NCBI GenBank assembly: GCA_027577595.1
Contig: JANBRJ010000023.1
Span: forward strand, 62,001-126,000
Direction: 5' to 3'
Source of the DNA: Coemansia sp. RSA 487
Lineage: Eukaryota > Kickxellomycota > Kickxellomycetes > Kickxellales > Kickxellaceae
Length of the DNA stretch: 64,000 nucleotides
The position numbers and the translations under genes were made by a program. Below are positions 41,274 through 51,237 of the stretch, piece after piece (position 1 is the first letter of the stretch; every line of letters begins with the position of its first letter). The notes beneath the pieces were generated by a model, which saw only the letters and a program-made list of their open reading frames with translations, was not told where the DNA came from and searched no databases.

Positions 41274-41911
41274 AATTGGGAGCACCAGCAAAAAGAAAAA
41301 CAAAGAAACAAAGAGCCTTGGTGTGTGTTATCGTCAAACGAATTCAGAAATGCAATGTAAAAAGAGATGATGCAGTGCGGAGAGGCAAGATACAGCAAGC
41401 TCCAAAAGAAATTGAAGCTTTGGTACAAAAAAGCGCATATTTTCTACTTCCACTTAGCCCTTGTAGTTGTCATTGTGAGGCTCCAGAGCCCCCTCCCTGT
41501 GTTACACATTGCTAAAAGCTATTTCTGGTCCTTCACGCTGCTGCTGCTGCCTACACGCTCCACCCCTTGTTCCCTGGCCACATCCCCTTTTTAACTGAGC
41601 TGGAAAATCAACCACAGCGCAATCCCCCATCGCTGCGTTCTGACAAAGAGGCACTGGTGCCGATTGTGCTATGGCAGATTTTGCTTGCTTGCTTGCCAAA
41701 TAGCGTGGAGGCGGGGGAGGGGAAACTCCTCACACCGCACTATCTGGCCTGCCAACATCGCCTTGCATTTAAATCCCCTCTCCCCCTCTCTCTTTCCTCT
41801 CTTCAGTTTCAACTCATCCTCTTCTAATCCCTTTTCTGTGCGCTTGTTCTTTTTTTTCCTCCTCTATCTTTGGACTTGCCAAGCCCGCACATTTAAGCGC
41901 ACTCTAAGATC
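41274..41911. promoter_or_regulatory. Divergent promoter, glutaredoxin and MAP kinase
   Basis: About 640 bases between head-to-head starts. The MAPK-proximal 120 bases are a strong C/T-rich tract (repeated CTCT and CCCCTC runs near 41775-41850), a common layout for fungal core promoters and leaders. No coding frame was accepted. Confidence 0.5.
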
Positions 41912-43388
41912 ATGACCCAGAACCAAGGCAATAGCCGGATGCGTCTTCCTCCGTCACTCGACGGCGCATACAGAATTGTCCGAGATATTGGCCAGGGCGC
42001 CTACGGCTTTGTTTGGTATGTACCTGCGTACTGGCTACTGCTATATGACGATGTGCCTAGTACCTATTGACTCGTCATGATGCTAGAGCTGTTTGTTGCT
42101 GCCAAGGTGCTCCCGTGTTTGCCACAAGCGCCTTCTTTTGACTCACAATCCTGGCTTGTTTCCAACACTCCCCTGTTTTCACTTTTGTAGCGAAGCCGAA
42201 CACATAGAGACTGGGCAGCATGTCGCCATTAAAAAGGTCTCGCGCGTTGGCGAGAAGGAGGTCCTTGCAAAGCGCTCGTTGCGCGAAATCAAACTCATGC
42301 GGCATTTTAGCGGCCACGAAAACATAATCTCGCTGCTAGACATTGACGTTGCAAACACTCCCAGCTTCAACGAGATCTATCTGATCCAAGAACTGATGGA
42401 GGCCGATCTCCAGCTAATCATTAAATCCGGCCAGCCGCTCACCGACGCCCACTTCCAGTACTTTTTGTACCAGATATGTCGCGGCCTAAAGTACATCCAC
42501 TCGGCAGGCGTCCTCCACCGCGATCTCAAGCCAAGCAACCTGCTTGTGAATGCTAACTGCTCGCTGCGCATCTGCGACTTTGGTCTTGCGCGCGGCCTCG
42601 CAGAGACGCCCGAGGGGAACATTGGCTTTATGACAGAGTACGTGGCTACTCGCTGGTATCGGGCACCCGAAATCATGCTGTCTTTTCTCTCCTACACTAA
42701 GGCAATCGATATGTGGTCCGTCGGCTGCATATTCGCCGAGCTTCTGGGCGGCAAGCCCCTCTTCAAAGGACGCGACTATGTCGACCAGCTCAATCAAATA
42801 CTGCAGATTCTCGGCACCCCGGACGATGCCACACTGTCGCGCATCGGCAGCGAGCGTGCGCAGATGTACATCCGTTCGCTGCCCTTCATGCCCAAGGTGT
42901 CCTGGGACCGCATTTTCCCCAGTGCCACGCCGGCTGCTCTCGACCTCTTGGAAAAGATGCTTGACTTTGACCCAAGCACAAGAATCACTATTGAAGAGAC
43001 TCTTGCCCACCCTTACCTCCAAGCCTACCACAACCCCGATGACGAGGTTTCATGCCCCGTTGCCTGCGACATGTCGTTTGAGGCTATAACAAATATGCCC
43101 CAAGTCAAGCGCATGATCATAGACGAGGTTATCGACTTTAAGCGCCAGGCTGTCCAAGAGACACACGAGGCTGCCGACTCCGAGATGTCTGGCGCATACG
43201 CCGATTCTGCCGCAGCTCCCAGTGGCAGCTCCTTTGCGCAGGCACGCGAATATCAGCATGTCGATGACAGTAACGAGCCTGGCGTTGCCGCGCAGCATCA
43301 GCAGTTTGTTAGTGACCCCGGCTCCATGAGTGCGAACGACACGGCTGCTCTTGAGCGGGAGCTTGCTGGCGATGTCGAGATGCATTAA
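41912..43388 (+). CDS. SLT2: Cell-wall-integrity MAP kinase, Slt2/Mpk1 type (two exons)
   Basis: Exons 41912-42015 and 42191-43388 (GTATGT donor, TTTTGTAG acceptor, 175-base intron splitting a Cys codon) give 433 residues. Seen: the Gly-rich loop GQGAYGFVC, catalytic Lys in VAIKKV (about residue 49), HRDLKPSN (about 144), DFGLAR (164) and the activation lip TEY at 183-185 in [33 protein letters not shown] and [21 protein letters not shown] follow, both diagnostic of the Slt2 group. The tail is acidic and Gln/Ala-rich, shorter than the poly-Gln tail of yeast Slt2. All catalytic residues are present. It probably acts below Pkc1 in the cell-wall pathway (family inference). Confidence 0.95.
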
Positions 43389-43536
43389 TTTCTTGTCCCC
43401 CTTCTTTCCTTTTTTATGGTATCTTTCTCTCTCTTATTGACTTTTATATATAAAAATGCAGCGGACCATCAGCATTGAGTGCTGGTAGGGCTTTAAATAC
43501 AAACATTTAGCGAAGCATGTGTTGGTTGAAAAATTC

Positions 43537-44805
43537 TTAGTGGTAGTAATGATGTACAATTGGGCGTGCCTCGTCCCATGGCCCATGGATCTCGTTCTTG
43601 TACCGCTGGACCCAGATCAGCCACAGGGGACAGCCAAATGTTATAAACAGTGTAATGAATACAAAGAGCATAGCAATTGGACGCAATATATACGCAAACA
43701 TGACCGTAGCCACAAGAGCGAGTATGGCTGTGACGGCTGTGGACGCGGCCACAGATATGCGCTTTATGTAGCGACGAAATATTGGAAATAATGCAAACCA
43801 CTTCAGCGAAAATGCCAGAAACGCAAACACGCTGAGGTTGTTGTCCAGCTGCGATGCTAGCAGCACACTTGCAAGAACTGCGGCATTGAGAGAAACGCTG
43901 CCGGGAAACCTAATATTGGACAGGTTGCCGGCGCTGTAGTCGTGGAAGGCCAAATTCACACAGAAAAGAATCACCGTCATCGCCCATATCGTATCGCTGC
44001 TAGTGTCTTCGGTAAGCGTGCGCAGAACTGGCGATAGCCCAAAAAGGAAAAACACAATGAAAAGCGCGCCTTTGATGACGCTAAAGCGCAGAATCCGCTG
44101 CTCGGGTATGTGCAGAAGCACGCTGAGAAAGTCCCAGGAGACAAAGCCTAACACCGTAAGCGCTAATGAGAAACACAGCAGTGTATCGCCTGCAAGGCTG
44201 CCACGGTAGAGATTGATGAATATGGCAATAAACACCATTATGCTCGAGATATGCTGGGTGACAACGCATGTCTGCAGAGCAATCGCGGAATAGTCGTATA
44301 GCTGGACGTTGGTGTTCTTTTGCAACTCCATTAAAAAGGTCTCATCAACATAATCATCTGGGTAGTCTTGCTTGACATATAGTAGTTTTTTCCAGGCACG
44401 TCGGTGCTTTGCTGGCTCTTGTTGCTTTGAGTGCCCCCGACGCAAGAGATCTGTACATGTTGGTTTGAGATTTGCAGTGTGATACAAAGAAGGCATATGT
44501 GGTTCCTCGGCCTGTGAACTACTGTGTGCCAGTTCCTTCTCTATCTGTAGTGCGGATGCTGAAAGAAACTTTCGTTTTTCGGCAGGCACCAGATCCGCGC
44601 TGGATGCTATGTGTCCCAGCTGATCCTGCTTTGACTGACCAGCAAATATATTTCGCCTACGCAGCGTTCCAGCTGTGGTGTCAGCAGCAATAGCAACTGA
44701 GGCATTGTCGCGCAAGGGCGTCGGTGTTCGTTCGTTGGACGATTCGCGCCTACGATTGAGAAATGGAACAGGGATTCTAGTTGGCATTGCCTTCCTCCCA
44801 ATCAA
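43537..44805 (-). CDS. GPI2: Gpi2/PIG-C, subunit of GPI-GlcNAc transferase
   Basis: 422 residues, intronless. Gpi2/PIG-C belongs to the ER complex that transfers GlcNAc to phosphatidylinositol, the first step of GPI-anchor synthesis. Seen: a polar N-terminal region (about 1-125), then the family hallmark WKKLLYVKQDYPDDYVDETFL (about 134-154). VVTQHISSIMVFIAIFINLY and about seven further hydrophobic segments follow, to a short C-terminal tail (LIWVQRYKNEIHGPWDEARP). Two in-frame ATGs (44805 and 44787) are possible. It converges with the MAPK gene 148 bases away. Confidence 0.92.
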   Translation of the reverse strand: MIGRKAMPTRIPVPFLNRRRESSNERTPTPLRDNASVAIAADTTAGTLRRRNIFAGQSKQDQLGHIASSADLVPAEKRKFLSASALQIEKELAHSSSQAEEPHMPSLYHTANLKPTCTDLLRRGHSKQQEPAKHRRAWKKLLYVKQDYPDDYVDETFLMELQKNTNVQLYDYSAIALQTCVVTQHISSIMVFIAIFINLYRGSLAGDTLLCFSLALTVLGFVSWDFLSVLLHIPEQRILRFSVIKGALFIVFFLFGLSPVLRTLTEDTSSDTIWAMTVILFCVNLAFHDYSAGNLSNIRFPGSVSLNAAVLASVLLASQLDNNLSVFAFLAFSLKWFALFPIFRRYIKRISVAASTAVTAILALVATVMFAYILRPIAMLFVFITLFITFGCPLWLIWVQRYKNEIHGPWDEARPIVHHYYH

Positions 44806-45654
44806 GTGAATTCCAAGGATACCCTTACAAAACTAAACAAATACAAATGTAAATACAGCAGCTGTTTAATATTAAGGCTATAAAGAAAGAGCAAGAAAAT
44901 GCCGTGAAGCTAAACTAACGAGCCACCTTGTCCACTGATTAGTTTTTATCTGTTGCTGATCAGCTGTTGCGAATGCAAAAGATCGTGAGATTTACGCCAC
45001 AAAAGGCTCCCCCCACAAAGAATGACGACCTCCATTTTTCTACTGTCTCACAAGTGCGATAACACCGCTTTTGCATTTTCCCATCTTTCCCCACCCCGCC
45101 GTGTCACTGACAAAGGAGTCTTAGTCCTATGGGCGAAGAAATTAAAGGAACAGCCAAAGCCCCTGCTCGGAGCTGCCAGACGCCGTCCTGCGAAATGTGT
45201 GCTTGGAGGAGCTTGATGTACAGCGTGTGTTGTGTGTAGTGTGCAAAAAGCTGGGGTCAAGAGTGTTGGGAAGATAAACAGGGAATGGTGGCTGAATAAG
45301 GAACATTCCGTTTAAGCTGGAGTGTGCATTTCTGTGCTTTTATACCACGAAGAGCATAAAACTAATGGCTGCAAAAATCGGAAAATGGAACATCTTTGTC
45401 TTTTCGCTCATTTATTTTGCACTGAAAGAACATTGAAGCGTGGACAAACTAAAATATCTAGAATGATCTACTCGCGAAACAGCAAAAGCAGCGAGAAGAA
45501 TGGCTTGGCAGCTAAGCAAGTATATTCACCACTGTCTTTTACAAGTACTAACCTTTGAACATCTTGTGTTGTAAACGTATATTATATCTGTCTTCTGTAG
45601 CTTTTGTCACATCCAAGCATCGTCAAAACAACAAGGTAAACGAATGTTGCTTTA

Positions 45655-45806
45655 GAAAAATAGACATAAATGCCAATTGGCACATAGATTCGGGAAGGCA
45701 TCGTATATACAATACAGCGGTCAACATATTCAAGCAAGTTACTTCAAGCATCGTCTCCATCACATCTACTCTTCAAGCAAGTGGCATTGGCCACACTGGT
45801 TCCTGG
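45655..45806 (+). mobile_element. Possible Ty1/copia-like Gag-Pol (protease) fossil fragment
   Basis: A short frame reads NANWHIDSGRHRI, and about 28 residues later ASGIGHTGSW. The W-x-x-DSG block followed by a GIG motif is the layout of copia-type aspartic proteases. It is only a small, isolated and degraded piece, with no LTRs, reverse transcriptase or integrase seen nearby. Old, to judge from decay. Chance similarity cannot be excluded. Confidence 0.35.
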
Positions 45807-46991
45807 TGAGCATCATCTGGTGGCGATGGTGCGCTGGGTAGAAAGCTAGTGGGGTACAGTGTAACGCAAACAATATATTTTTTGATATATAGATTTCTAT
45901 TTCAGTAGTTCTTAATAGATCAAATAAAAAAGGAACCTAAGTCGATCGAGGAGGCATCGTCGGTTTTTGAAACAGACTGCTTTGTGAATATGGATTAAAG
46001 AGACTACGCATGATTAAAGCCATATAAATAATCATGTCGTTTGTGGGAAAACAACATAAACCACAGCCAAACTTTTGTGGTCCATGATTTCACATAAAAT
46101 ATTTTTTGTAGTGCATGCAGCGAAAGTCCTTTTTTTGCCAACGCGTGTTTTTCGCGTATTTTTCACTATATTAGCGCATGTCGCCGGGCGATCCCGCGTT
46201 CTGTCATTCCCCCCATCCACATTTTTCTCCACATAAATTTGGGCTGAAAATGCTTATCTGGTTTGCATTTTTACTGCTTGGGAATCTGGTTTCTTTGTTT
46301 GTAAATTGCGTGCCTTGTCCATCTCTTTTTTTGCACTCTTGCCACGCAATCCTGCTCTGTCTTGCAGTCATAGGATTCTTTCAAATTGCGCAGACTCTCT
46401 CCCTGAGCAGTATTTAAGAGAAAATGCTGTCTCTGCCCACTTTGCAGGACTCTTGTTTCTTTTGTGCGCCCCTCTTCTTTTTTTTACCTTTTTAATACAC
46501 CACCCACCTTTGTCTGTAATAATCCAACGCCCTGTTTGAAGATTAGGTGTCGCAACAAAAGAGACAAAGCAAGCACATATCTGGTGTCAGCGAGCTACCA
46601 CTCTCCTCCTCTGTACATTACATATATAGCGCCTGCTCTCTGCCTACCAACACCTCTTTGCCCATCTCTTTTCCTGTAGAGCTACGGTCTTTTGCAAGCC
46701 AAATAGCAAACACGCACAATAGCGGTTGTTTTTACGCAAGCAAAGAACCTGACATCTACTAACTCCATCGCTAATCTTGCTCTGCAAAACAAGAGTTTCA
46801 ATTTGTGATAAGTTTGCAATAGCTTTTGGTTGACACCCGACCTTTTACCTATTGCCGCCCACCTTTCATTATTGACTCTGATATACACCCAGTTTGATTG
46901 TTTGTTTTATTTTGTTTTGCCAGCCGGGCCATACAAAATACAAGTGAACAAGGACGGTCCAGCCACCTCTTTTTGCTTATTTTTCTAACTT

Positions 46992-47000
46992 TATATAAAA
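46992..47000 (+). promoter_or_regulatory. TATA-like box for the 47.2 kb gene
   Basis: TATATAAAA lies about 220 bases upstream of the proposed start at 47219, inside a C/T-rich stretch. This would give a leader of roughly 190 bases if transcription starts about 30 bases downstream. Position and sequence suit a core promoter; function is not shown. Confidence 0.4.
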
Positions 47001-47218
47001 CCAGTCTGTTACTGCTCCCTCAAACAGTCTGCGCCATTGTTTTTCTCCAAAAATAAAACTTCACTCACCATTACCACCAGTCCAGGTCTTTTTCGCTTCT
47101 TTTCTGTACCCTCCCTTTTCACCACATCCTCCAGCTCTTTTTTATATCCAACTCTTTTACTCGCCCTCCTTTTCGTAAAATAGCAAAACTCGCAAAGAAA
47201 AATTTTCCTGTAGTATCC

Positions 47219-47830
47219 ATGTCATCATCCGTCACACAACAAATCCCTGCTGCTTGCCTTCCGGCATCTATCAACCACTTGCCGCTGGCCTGTGGCTCCG
47301 AACTAAAGCGCAAATGGACCTCGCAGTCAAGCGCACGGTGCACACCTGTCCCGCCAGCTCCTGTAAAGCGGGGGTCGTCGACTGTGGTCCGGAGGCAGCG
47401 ACGTCTGTCCCTCCTCCGCCCAGCTCCAACAAAACCGTCGGCCGCCCTACCGTTGATAGCCGTCTGCCAGTCCGACCAGTCTCCTCCCTCAAAAAAGAAA
47501 ACACGCCTTCCACTCCAATCGATTCACATCCGCGCCCTGGAACATGGGCTGCGGGTGCCAGTGTCCAACACGCCGCTAGGTATTGTTGACAGCGCCGAGA
47601 ATATTGCCTGCGGGTCGGATGTACCCAGACGCCCACTGACAGCACTTCCCTTATCTTCGAGACGCACAGCAAGGCCTGCACTGACATCGCGACCAGCCAC
47701 ACCAATCAGCAGCAGTCCGGCCATGCCAACAGGAACACGCAGTGCGCCCCAGTCGCCTTCTCGCCCGCCCCGGCTTTCTCGGCGCAACTCCATTGCATGC
47801 GTCCGGCCTGCACTTGTCTTTAACCTTTAA
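47219..47830 (+). CDS. Basic, Ser/Pro/Arg-rich protein of unknown function
   Basis: 203 residues, not recognised. It is rich in Ser, Pro, Arg and Ala, with no hydrophobic segment or known domain, and is probably disordered. Possible phosphorylation contexts are frequent: SPPSKKK, NTPLG, SSPAMP, SPSRPPR, and a basophilic RRNSI near the end. KKKTRLP resembles a nuclear localisation signal. The long pyrimidine-rich leader with a TATA-like box supports a real, well-expressed gene, and codon usage is like the neighbours. An unfamiliar regulatory protein is possible, but this is speculation. Confidence 0.55.
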   Translation: MSSSVTQQIPAACLPASINHLPLACGSELKRKWTSQSSARCTPVPPAPVKRGSSTVVRRQRRLSLLRPAPTKPSAALPLIAVCQSDQSPPSKKKTRLPLQSIHIRALEHGLRVPVSNTPLGIVDSAENIACGSDVPRRPLTALPLSSRRTARPALTSRPATPISSSPAMPTGTRSAPQSPSRPPRLSRRNSIACVRPALVFNL

Positions 47831-48732
47831 CGCCATTGCCTTTTTCTCTCTCGCTCGCTTTTTATATGGTACTGTCCATCAGTGGACAATAATATACTGC
47901 TGTACTTTGAAAAGCCCATGTACAGTTCTGTTTACAACCCAACCAAATGCTCGATTTCGGAATCAAAGCACATCCAAGGCAAACAATGGTTCACCTAGAT
48001 CCATAACCTCATTCCAATTTAATCACCAGCAGAAAGAAAAATTTTTTGTTGTTTCATATGTGGTGTTGCAATTCTTGTGTTATAATTGAGGATGCAAAAG
48101 CTTTTTCCTTCCTTTCCTTTCCTTTTCTTTAGCTTTTGATTCTTATTTTATTTGTGCTGTATGTCTTGCCAGCTATACGCTGCCTTGTGCCAGCAGCTAA
48201 CGTAAATGGTATGTTGAAATCCTTTTCATTCGCAAAGGTTCGCCTGCGGAGAGTATGATGATACAATTACAGACCTGTTCTGTAGAGCAGAAACAATTTG
48301 AATCAAGTTTCTGTTTTCTGGAGACGACAATTATTGCAAATTTATTCCTGACTTTCTCCTTTACGAATCTTGAGCACACAGCTTTGTGTGAATTCAAGAG
48401 CGTGCAGTGCAACCCTATTGTCTGAATGCTGGATTCGTTGAAACACAACTGATTGCTAATATCTTTTTTGCCTCTTTTGCTGTTATTGATCCAAAATATT
48501 AGTAGGTTTCGATTTACGCTGTCAAAGGCTCAAGGGAGAGTTTTATAATGTCGATTGCCTTGTTGTCTTTTGTTTTGGTAAAGAGGGCTTTTTTAGTTCT
48601 CAGTTTTTAATAAAATGTATTCTACATTCTTCATTTTCCCATTAAGCTAGCTATGGTGGACATATAATGTGGATTATCTTTTGTTGCAGACATCAGCAAG
48701 TAAAAAAGTACCCGTGAGTATGACCAATGCTT
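47831..48732. other. Intergenic, no feature recognised
   Basis: About 900 bases of AT-rich sequence between convergent genes. It includes CTTTCC-type repeats near 48108-48128. No coding frame with family features, no RNA gene and no clear transposon were seen. Confidence 0.4.
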
Positions 48733-49566
48733 TTACAAGTTGCAATGCACCCTGATCACATCCTCTAGCTCCTCAATGGTCTCGATCATCTCTTGTACTT
48801 GTGCAATACTGTCCTCGGCAACATTCGCATGCGTGTCTGGAACATATGTTCCTTCCATGCGCTCAACTATATAGCCGTGGGTGCTGGTCAGCAGCTTTGT
48901 GACTGCCTGCAGCTCGTTGAACTCGCAAATAACTTCAACACCACTACCTTCAAGCTCCGAAATGTCCTCAGCGCCAGCATCGATAGCATGCTCAAACATT
49001 GTGTCCAGCGAGTGTGACGTGCCTTCTTGAGAAAAGCAGATGCGTCCCTTCTTTTCAAACATGTATCCAACAGGCGCCAAGGCTCCTCCAAAACGGCTAA
49101 GCACATTGCGAAGAGCTTTGACTGTACGATTTTTATTTTCGGTAAGGCACTCGATGATAAGTGCAGTGCCATGTGGCCCTAGTCCCTCGTAAACCACCTG
49201 CTCGGCGCCCGAATACTCTTTGGATGTGGCACGCTTTATAGCACGGTCGATGTTTTCTTTTGGCATATCTGCAAGCCTGGCTTGCTTCAGCGTAGCAGCT
49301 AGGCGTAGGTTTATCTTTATGTCGGAGCCGCCATCTTTCACAGAGGTAATAATGCTTTTGCTGATGGCGGAGAAGAGCTGACCCTTTTTAATATCGGATG
49401 CTCCCTTTGAATGACGGATCTTGGACCAGCGACTGTGGCCGGCATATCTCTTTTGCGACCAGAATTCCGAGGACACGGATGCATAGTGTGGTGCAAAAAA
49501 AGTGCGGGTTGGCAGGCTTCTTGGTGTGTGCAGAAAACATAATCGGCGGATTTCAGGGCGACTCAT
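48733..49566 (-). CDS. TACO1/YebC-family mitochondrial translation activator
   Basis: 277 residues from the ATG at 49566. In animals TACO1 activates COX1 translation; yeast Dpc29 and bacterial YebC act on ribosomes stalled at difficult codons. Seen: an Arg-rich, Ser-rich presequence (MSRPEIRRLCFLHTPRSLPTRT), then the family signature AGHSRWSKIRHSKGASDIKKG (about residues 42-62). ADMPKENIDRAIKRAT, YEGLGPHGTALIIECLTENKNRT and FEKKGRICF follow, spanning all three YebC domains. Upstream in-frame ATGs exist (49617, 49698), but the hydrophobic extension looks like leader. The mitochondrial location is inferred from the presequence. Confidence 0.92.
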   Translation of the reverse strand: MSRPEIRRLCFLHTPRSLPTRTFFAPHYASVSSEFWSQKRYAGHSRWSKIRHSKGASDIKKGQLFSAISKSIITSVKDGGSDIKINLRLAATLKQARLADMPKENIDRAIKRATSKEYSGAEQVVYEGLGPHGTALIIECLTENKNRTVKALRNVLSRFGGALAPVGYMFEKKGRICFSQEGTSHSLDTMFEHAIDAGAEDISELEGSGVEVICEFNELQAVTKLLTSTHGYIVERMEGTYVPDTHANVAEDSIAQVQEMIETIEELEDVIRVHCNL

Positions 49567-50441
49567 TGTTGTTTCCAGGATGATTTTAGCTGCGCCAAAG
49601 TTTGTAGAAGCATGCATACAATATCTATAACAGAATATTATCAGAAATATACAGGGGCTGCGAGCCTTTGCGACCCAATTAGCTAGTAGCTGGAGCATGA
49701 TAGCACACCAGCTTCTTCAAGTGATGTAACTGGCGATAACAATGGGACATGACTATTGGCCGATCTCTCGCTGATAATCTGCGGAAACTAAACATACTGG
49801 AAGGCAATGTGCGCTGCACGCTTTGACCAGGCTGGCAATTTCGCTAACATCTACATGATATACAACTGCACCAAGAAGATGGCCATAGCTGCTTCTGCAC
49901 TCATCTTGAGAAACACCACAGGGCATGCAAAACGGGAGGAACCTTGCTTTGCTTTGAGCTCCCGAACTTTTCCGATATGCCATGAGTCAGTCCACCTTTA
50001 TATTTTGTATTTTGCCTAGCACTGTTGTTGCCTATGCGTATCTGAGGAAATGAAATGTTCCTTACAGAACGTATTTCGCATAAACTCGCAATGCTACTGG
50101 TGTGCCTTTAACTCCTGGATAATTAGAACGCTCTTTACTTCCTTTGTGACGTGCAGTGTTTTGCAAAACTAGCTGCGTTGGATAAGAAGGATTTATACGT
50201 GTCGAATGGTAAAAGGTTTGCGGTGGCAATAATGCATTTTGCGTTCCAAGAAAAGTCGTCTGCGTCAGTCGGCCTTATGTTTGCACTTGGAAGCAAGAGG
50301 CGCAAGCTGAGCTTCGTGGAGAAAGCAGTTCGCTACACGCCTATTGTTTCACACTAAAATGGATTGACTTCTCGGCCTCTGTCTCTGCTTTCAATGTAAT
50401 TAGTTAACATTCATTGAGAAAGTCTCAAGCCGCTTCTGCTG
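49567..50441. other. Intergenic; one small unassigned frame
   Basis: A 76-codon ATG-initiated frame on the minus strand (49983-49753) has a Cys-rich start (FCMPCGVSQDEC) and a continuous frame, but no recognised family. It could be a small gene just upstream of TACO1 or chance. A plus-strand frame at 50151-50357 also resembles nothing. No other feature was seen before the transposase fragment. Confidence 0.3.
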
Positions 50442-50715
50442 CCAAAAAGAGAAGAGCCAATGGCAACAAGATCAGGATTAGTGGGCGTGTTGGCACATGG
50501 ACAGAGCACTTTTCTGGCCTACATCTCAAATGTAATTGATGTACTGGATGCAAAGAACATGAAAGGCCACTATCTTGTGATGGACAATGCTCAAATATAC
50601 ACACCATTATCCATTCAAAACCTAATAGAAAACAGATGATACAAGCGCCTATATCTGCCTCCATACTCACCCTTTCTAAATTCCGTTGAGGAGCTCTGGT
50701 CCAAAGTAAAATGGT
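50442..50715 (+). pseudogene. DDE transposase fragment (IS630/Tc1-mariner superfamily)
   Basis: Only the catalytic-core end of a DDE transposase remains. The frame reads GHYLVMDNAQIYT, with the second acidic residue in MDN at 50583-50585. It continues through a TGA stop (50637-50639) into YKRLYLPPYSPFLNSVEELW, with the third acidic residue in VEELW at 50688-50690. These are the DDE_3-type hallmarks (DN..., LPPYSPxLNxVE). The N-terminal DNA-binding part and terminal inverted repeats are missing. The frame is lost at about 50715, where an LTR-element fossil begins. An inactive relic of a cut-and-paste DNA transposon. Confidence 0.75.
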
Positions 50716-51076
50716 GGTATTTCAGCACAAATCGCTCGTTTCAGATCAAACTGCCTGATAATCGGTGCAGACGACAGCCGTTCCTTGAGCTCACTAAATG
50801 CCGATTCTGCTTCGCCATTCCAAACAAATTCCTTTGTCACCATCAAATTTATCAGTGGCATAGCAATCCGCGAGCAGTCTGACAAAACGACGACAATAAC
50901 CAAGCCGTCCTTTGTGATCACATAATCCAAGAACTCGGCCGAACCCTTGAAAAACTCACATTTCTTTGGCTTCGTATGTAGATTGTTTTCCTGCAAATGC
51001 TGGAACACTGCATCCAAATGTTTCGCGTGTTCTTTAGCATTCCTTGAATAAATCGGAATGTCCTCATCACGAATAC

Positions 51077-51237
51077 TGTTACAACAATATTGAGTTAACA
51101 GAACAAATACAATATTCACCGAGGGGACTGTAGTTCCCCACATTTATTTTCAATAAAATCATGGCCTTTTATAGCCATAAGACCTATCCTAAAACAAAGC
51201 TGATAATTGGGAAATATATAATATGTTCTTGCCAACA
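51077..51237 (-). repeat. Solo LTR nested in the gypsy fossil
   Basis: About 161 bases, starting TGTTGG and ending ...AACA. It carries a GGCTATAAAAGG TATA-like box and a GAAAATAAA polyadenylation-like signal followed by GGGGAACT. It aligns along most of its length with the plus-strand LTR at 53336-53496. Edges are approximate by a few bases, and no perfect target duplication was seen. It lies inside the reverse transcriptase region of the older element. Confidence 0.65.

Larger units (their letters stand above)
44806..47218. other. Long gene-poor region between GPI2 and the 47.2 kb gene
   Basis: 2.4 kb with no host gene recognised. The first part (44.8-45.3 kb) should include the GPI2 promoter. 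A degenerate Ty1/copia-like protease fragment lies near 45.66-45.81 kb. Two ACGCG cores (46141-46157) resemble MBF/E2F-type sites. From 46.3 kb to the next start the sequence is strongly pyrimidine-rich with a TATA-like box at 46992. Confidence 0.45.

Noticed and set aside
49753-49983. 76-codon minus-strand frame as a confirmed small gene
   Set aside because: It has an ATG and a continuous frame but no recognised family, promoter or conservation evidence; left as an unassigned frame in the intergenic entry.
50151-50357. Frame upstream of the DDE fragment as the missing transposase N-terminus
   Set aside because: It shows no helix-turn-helix or DDE block, and no alignment with the family could be recognised.
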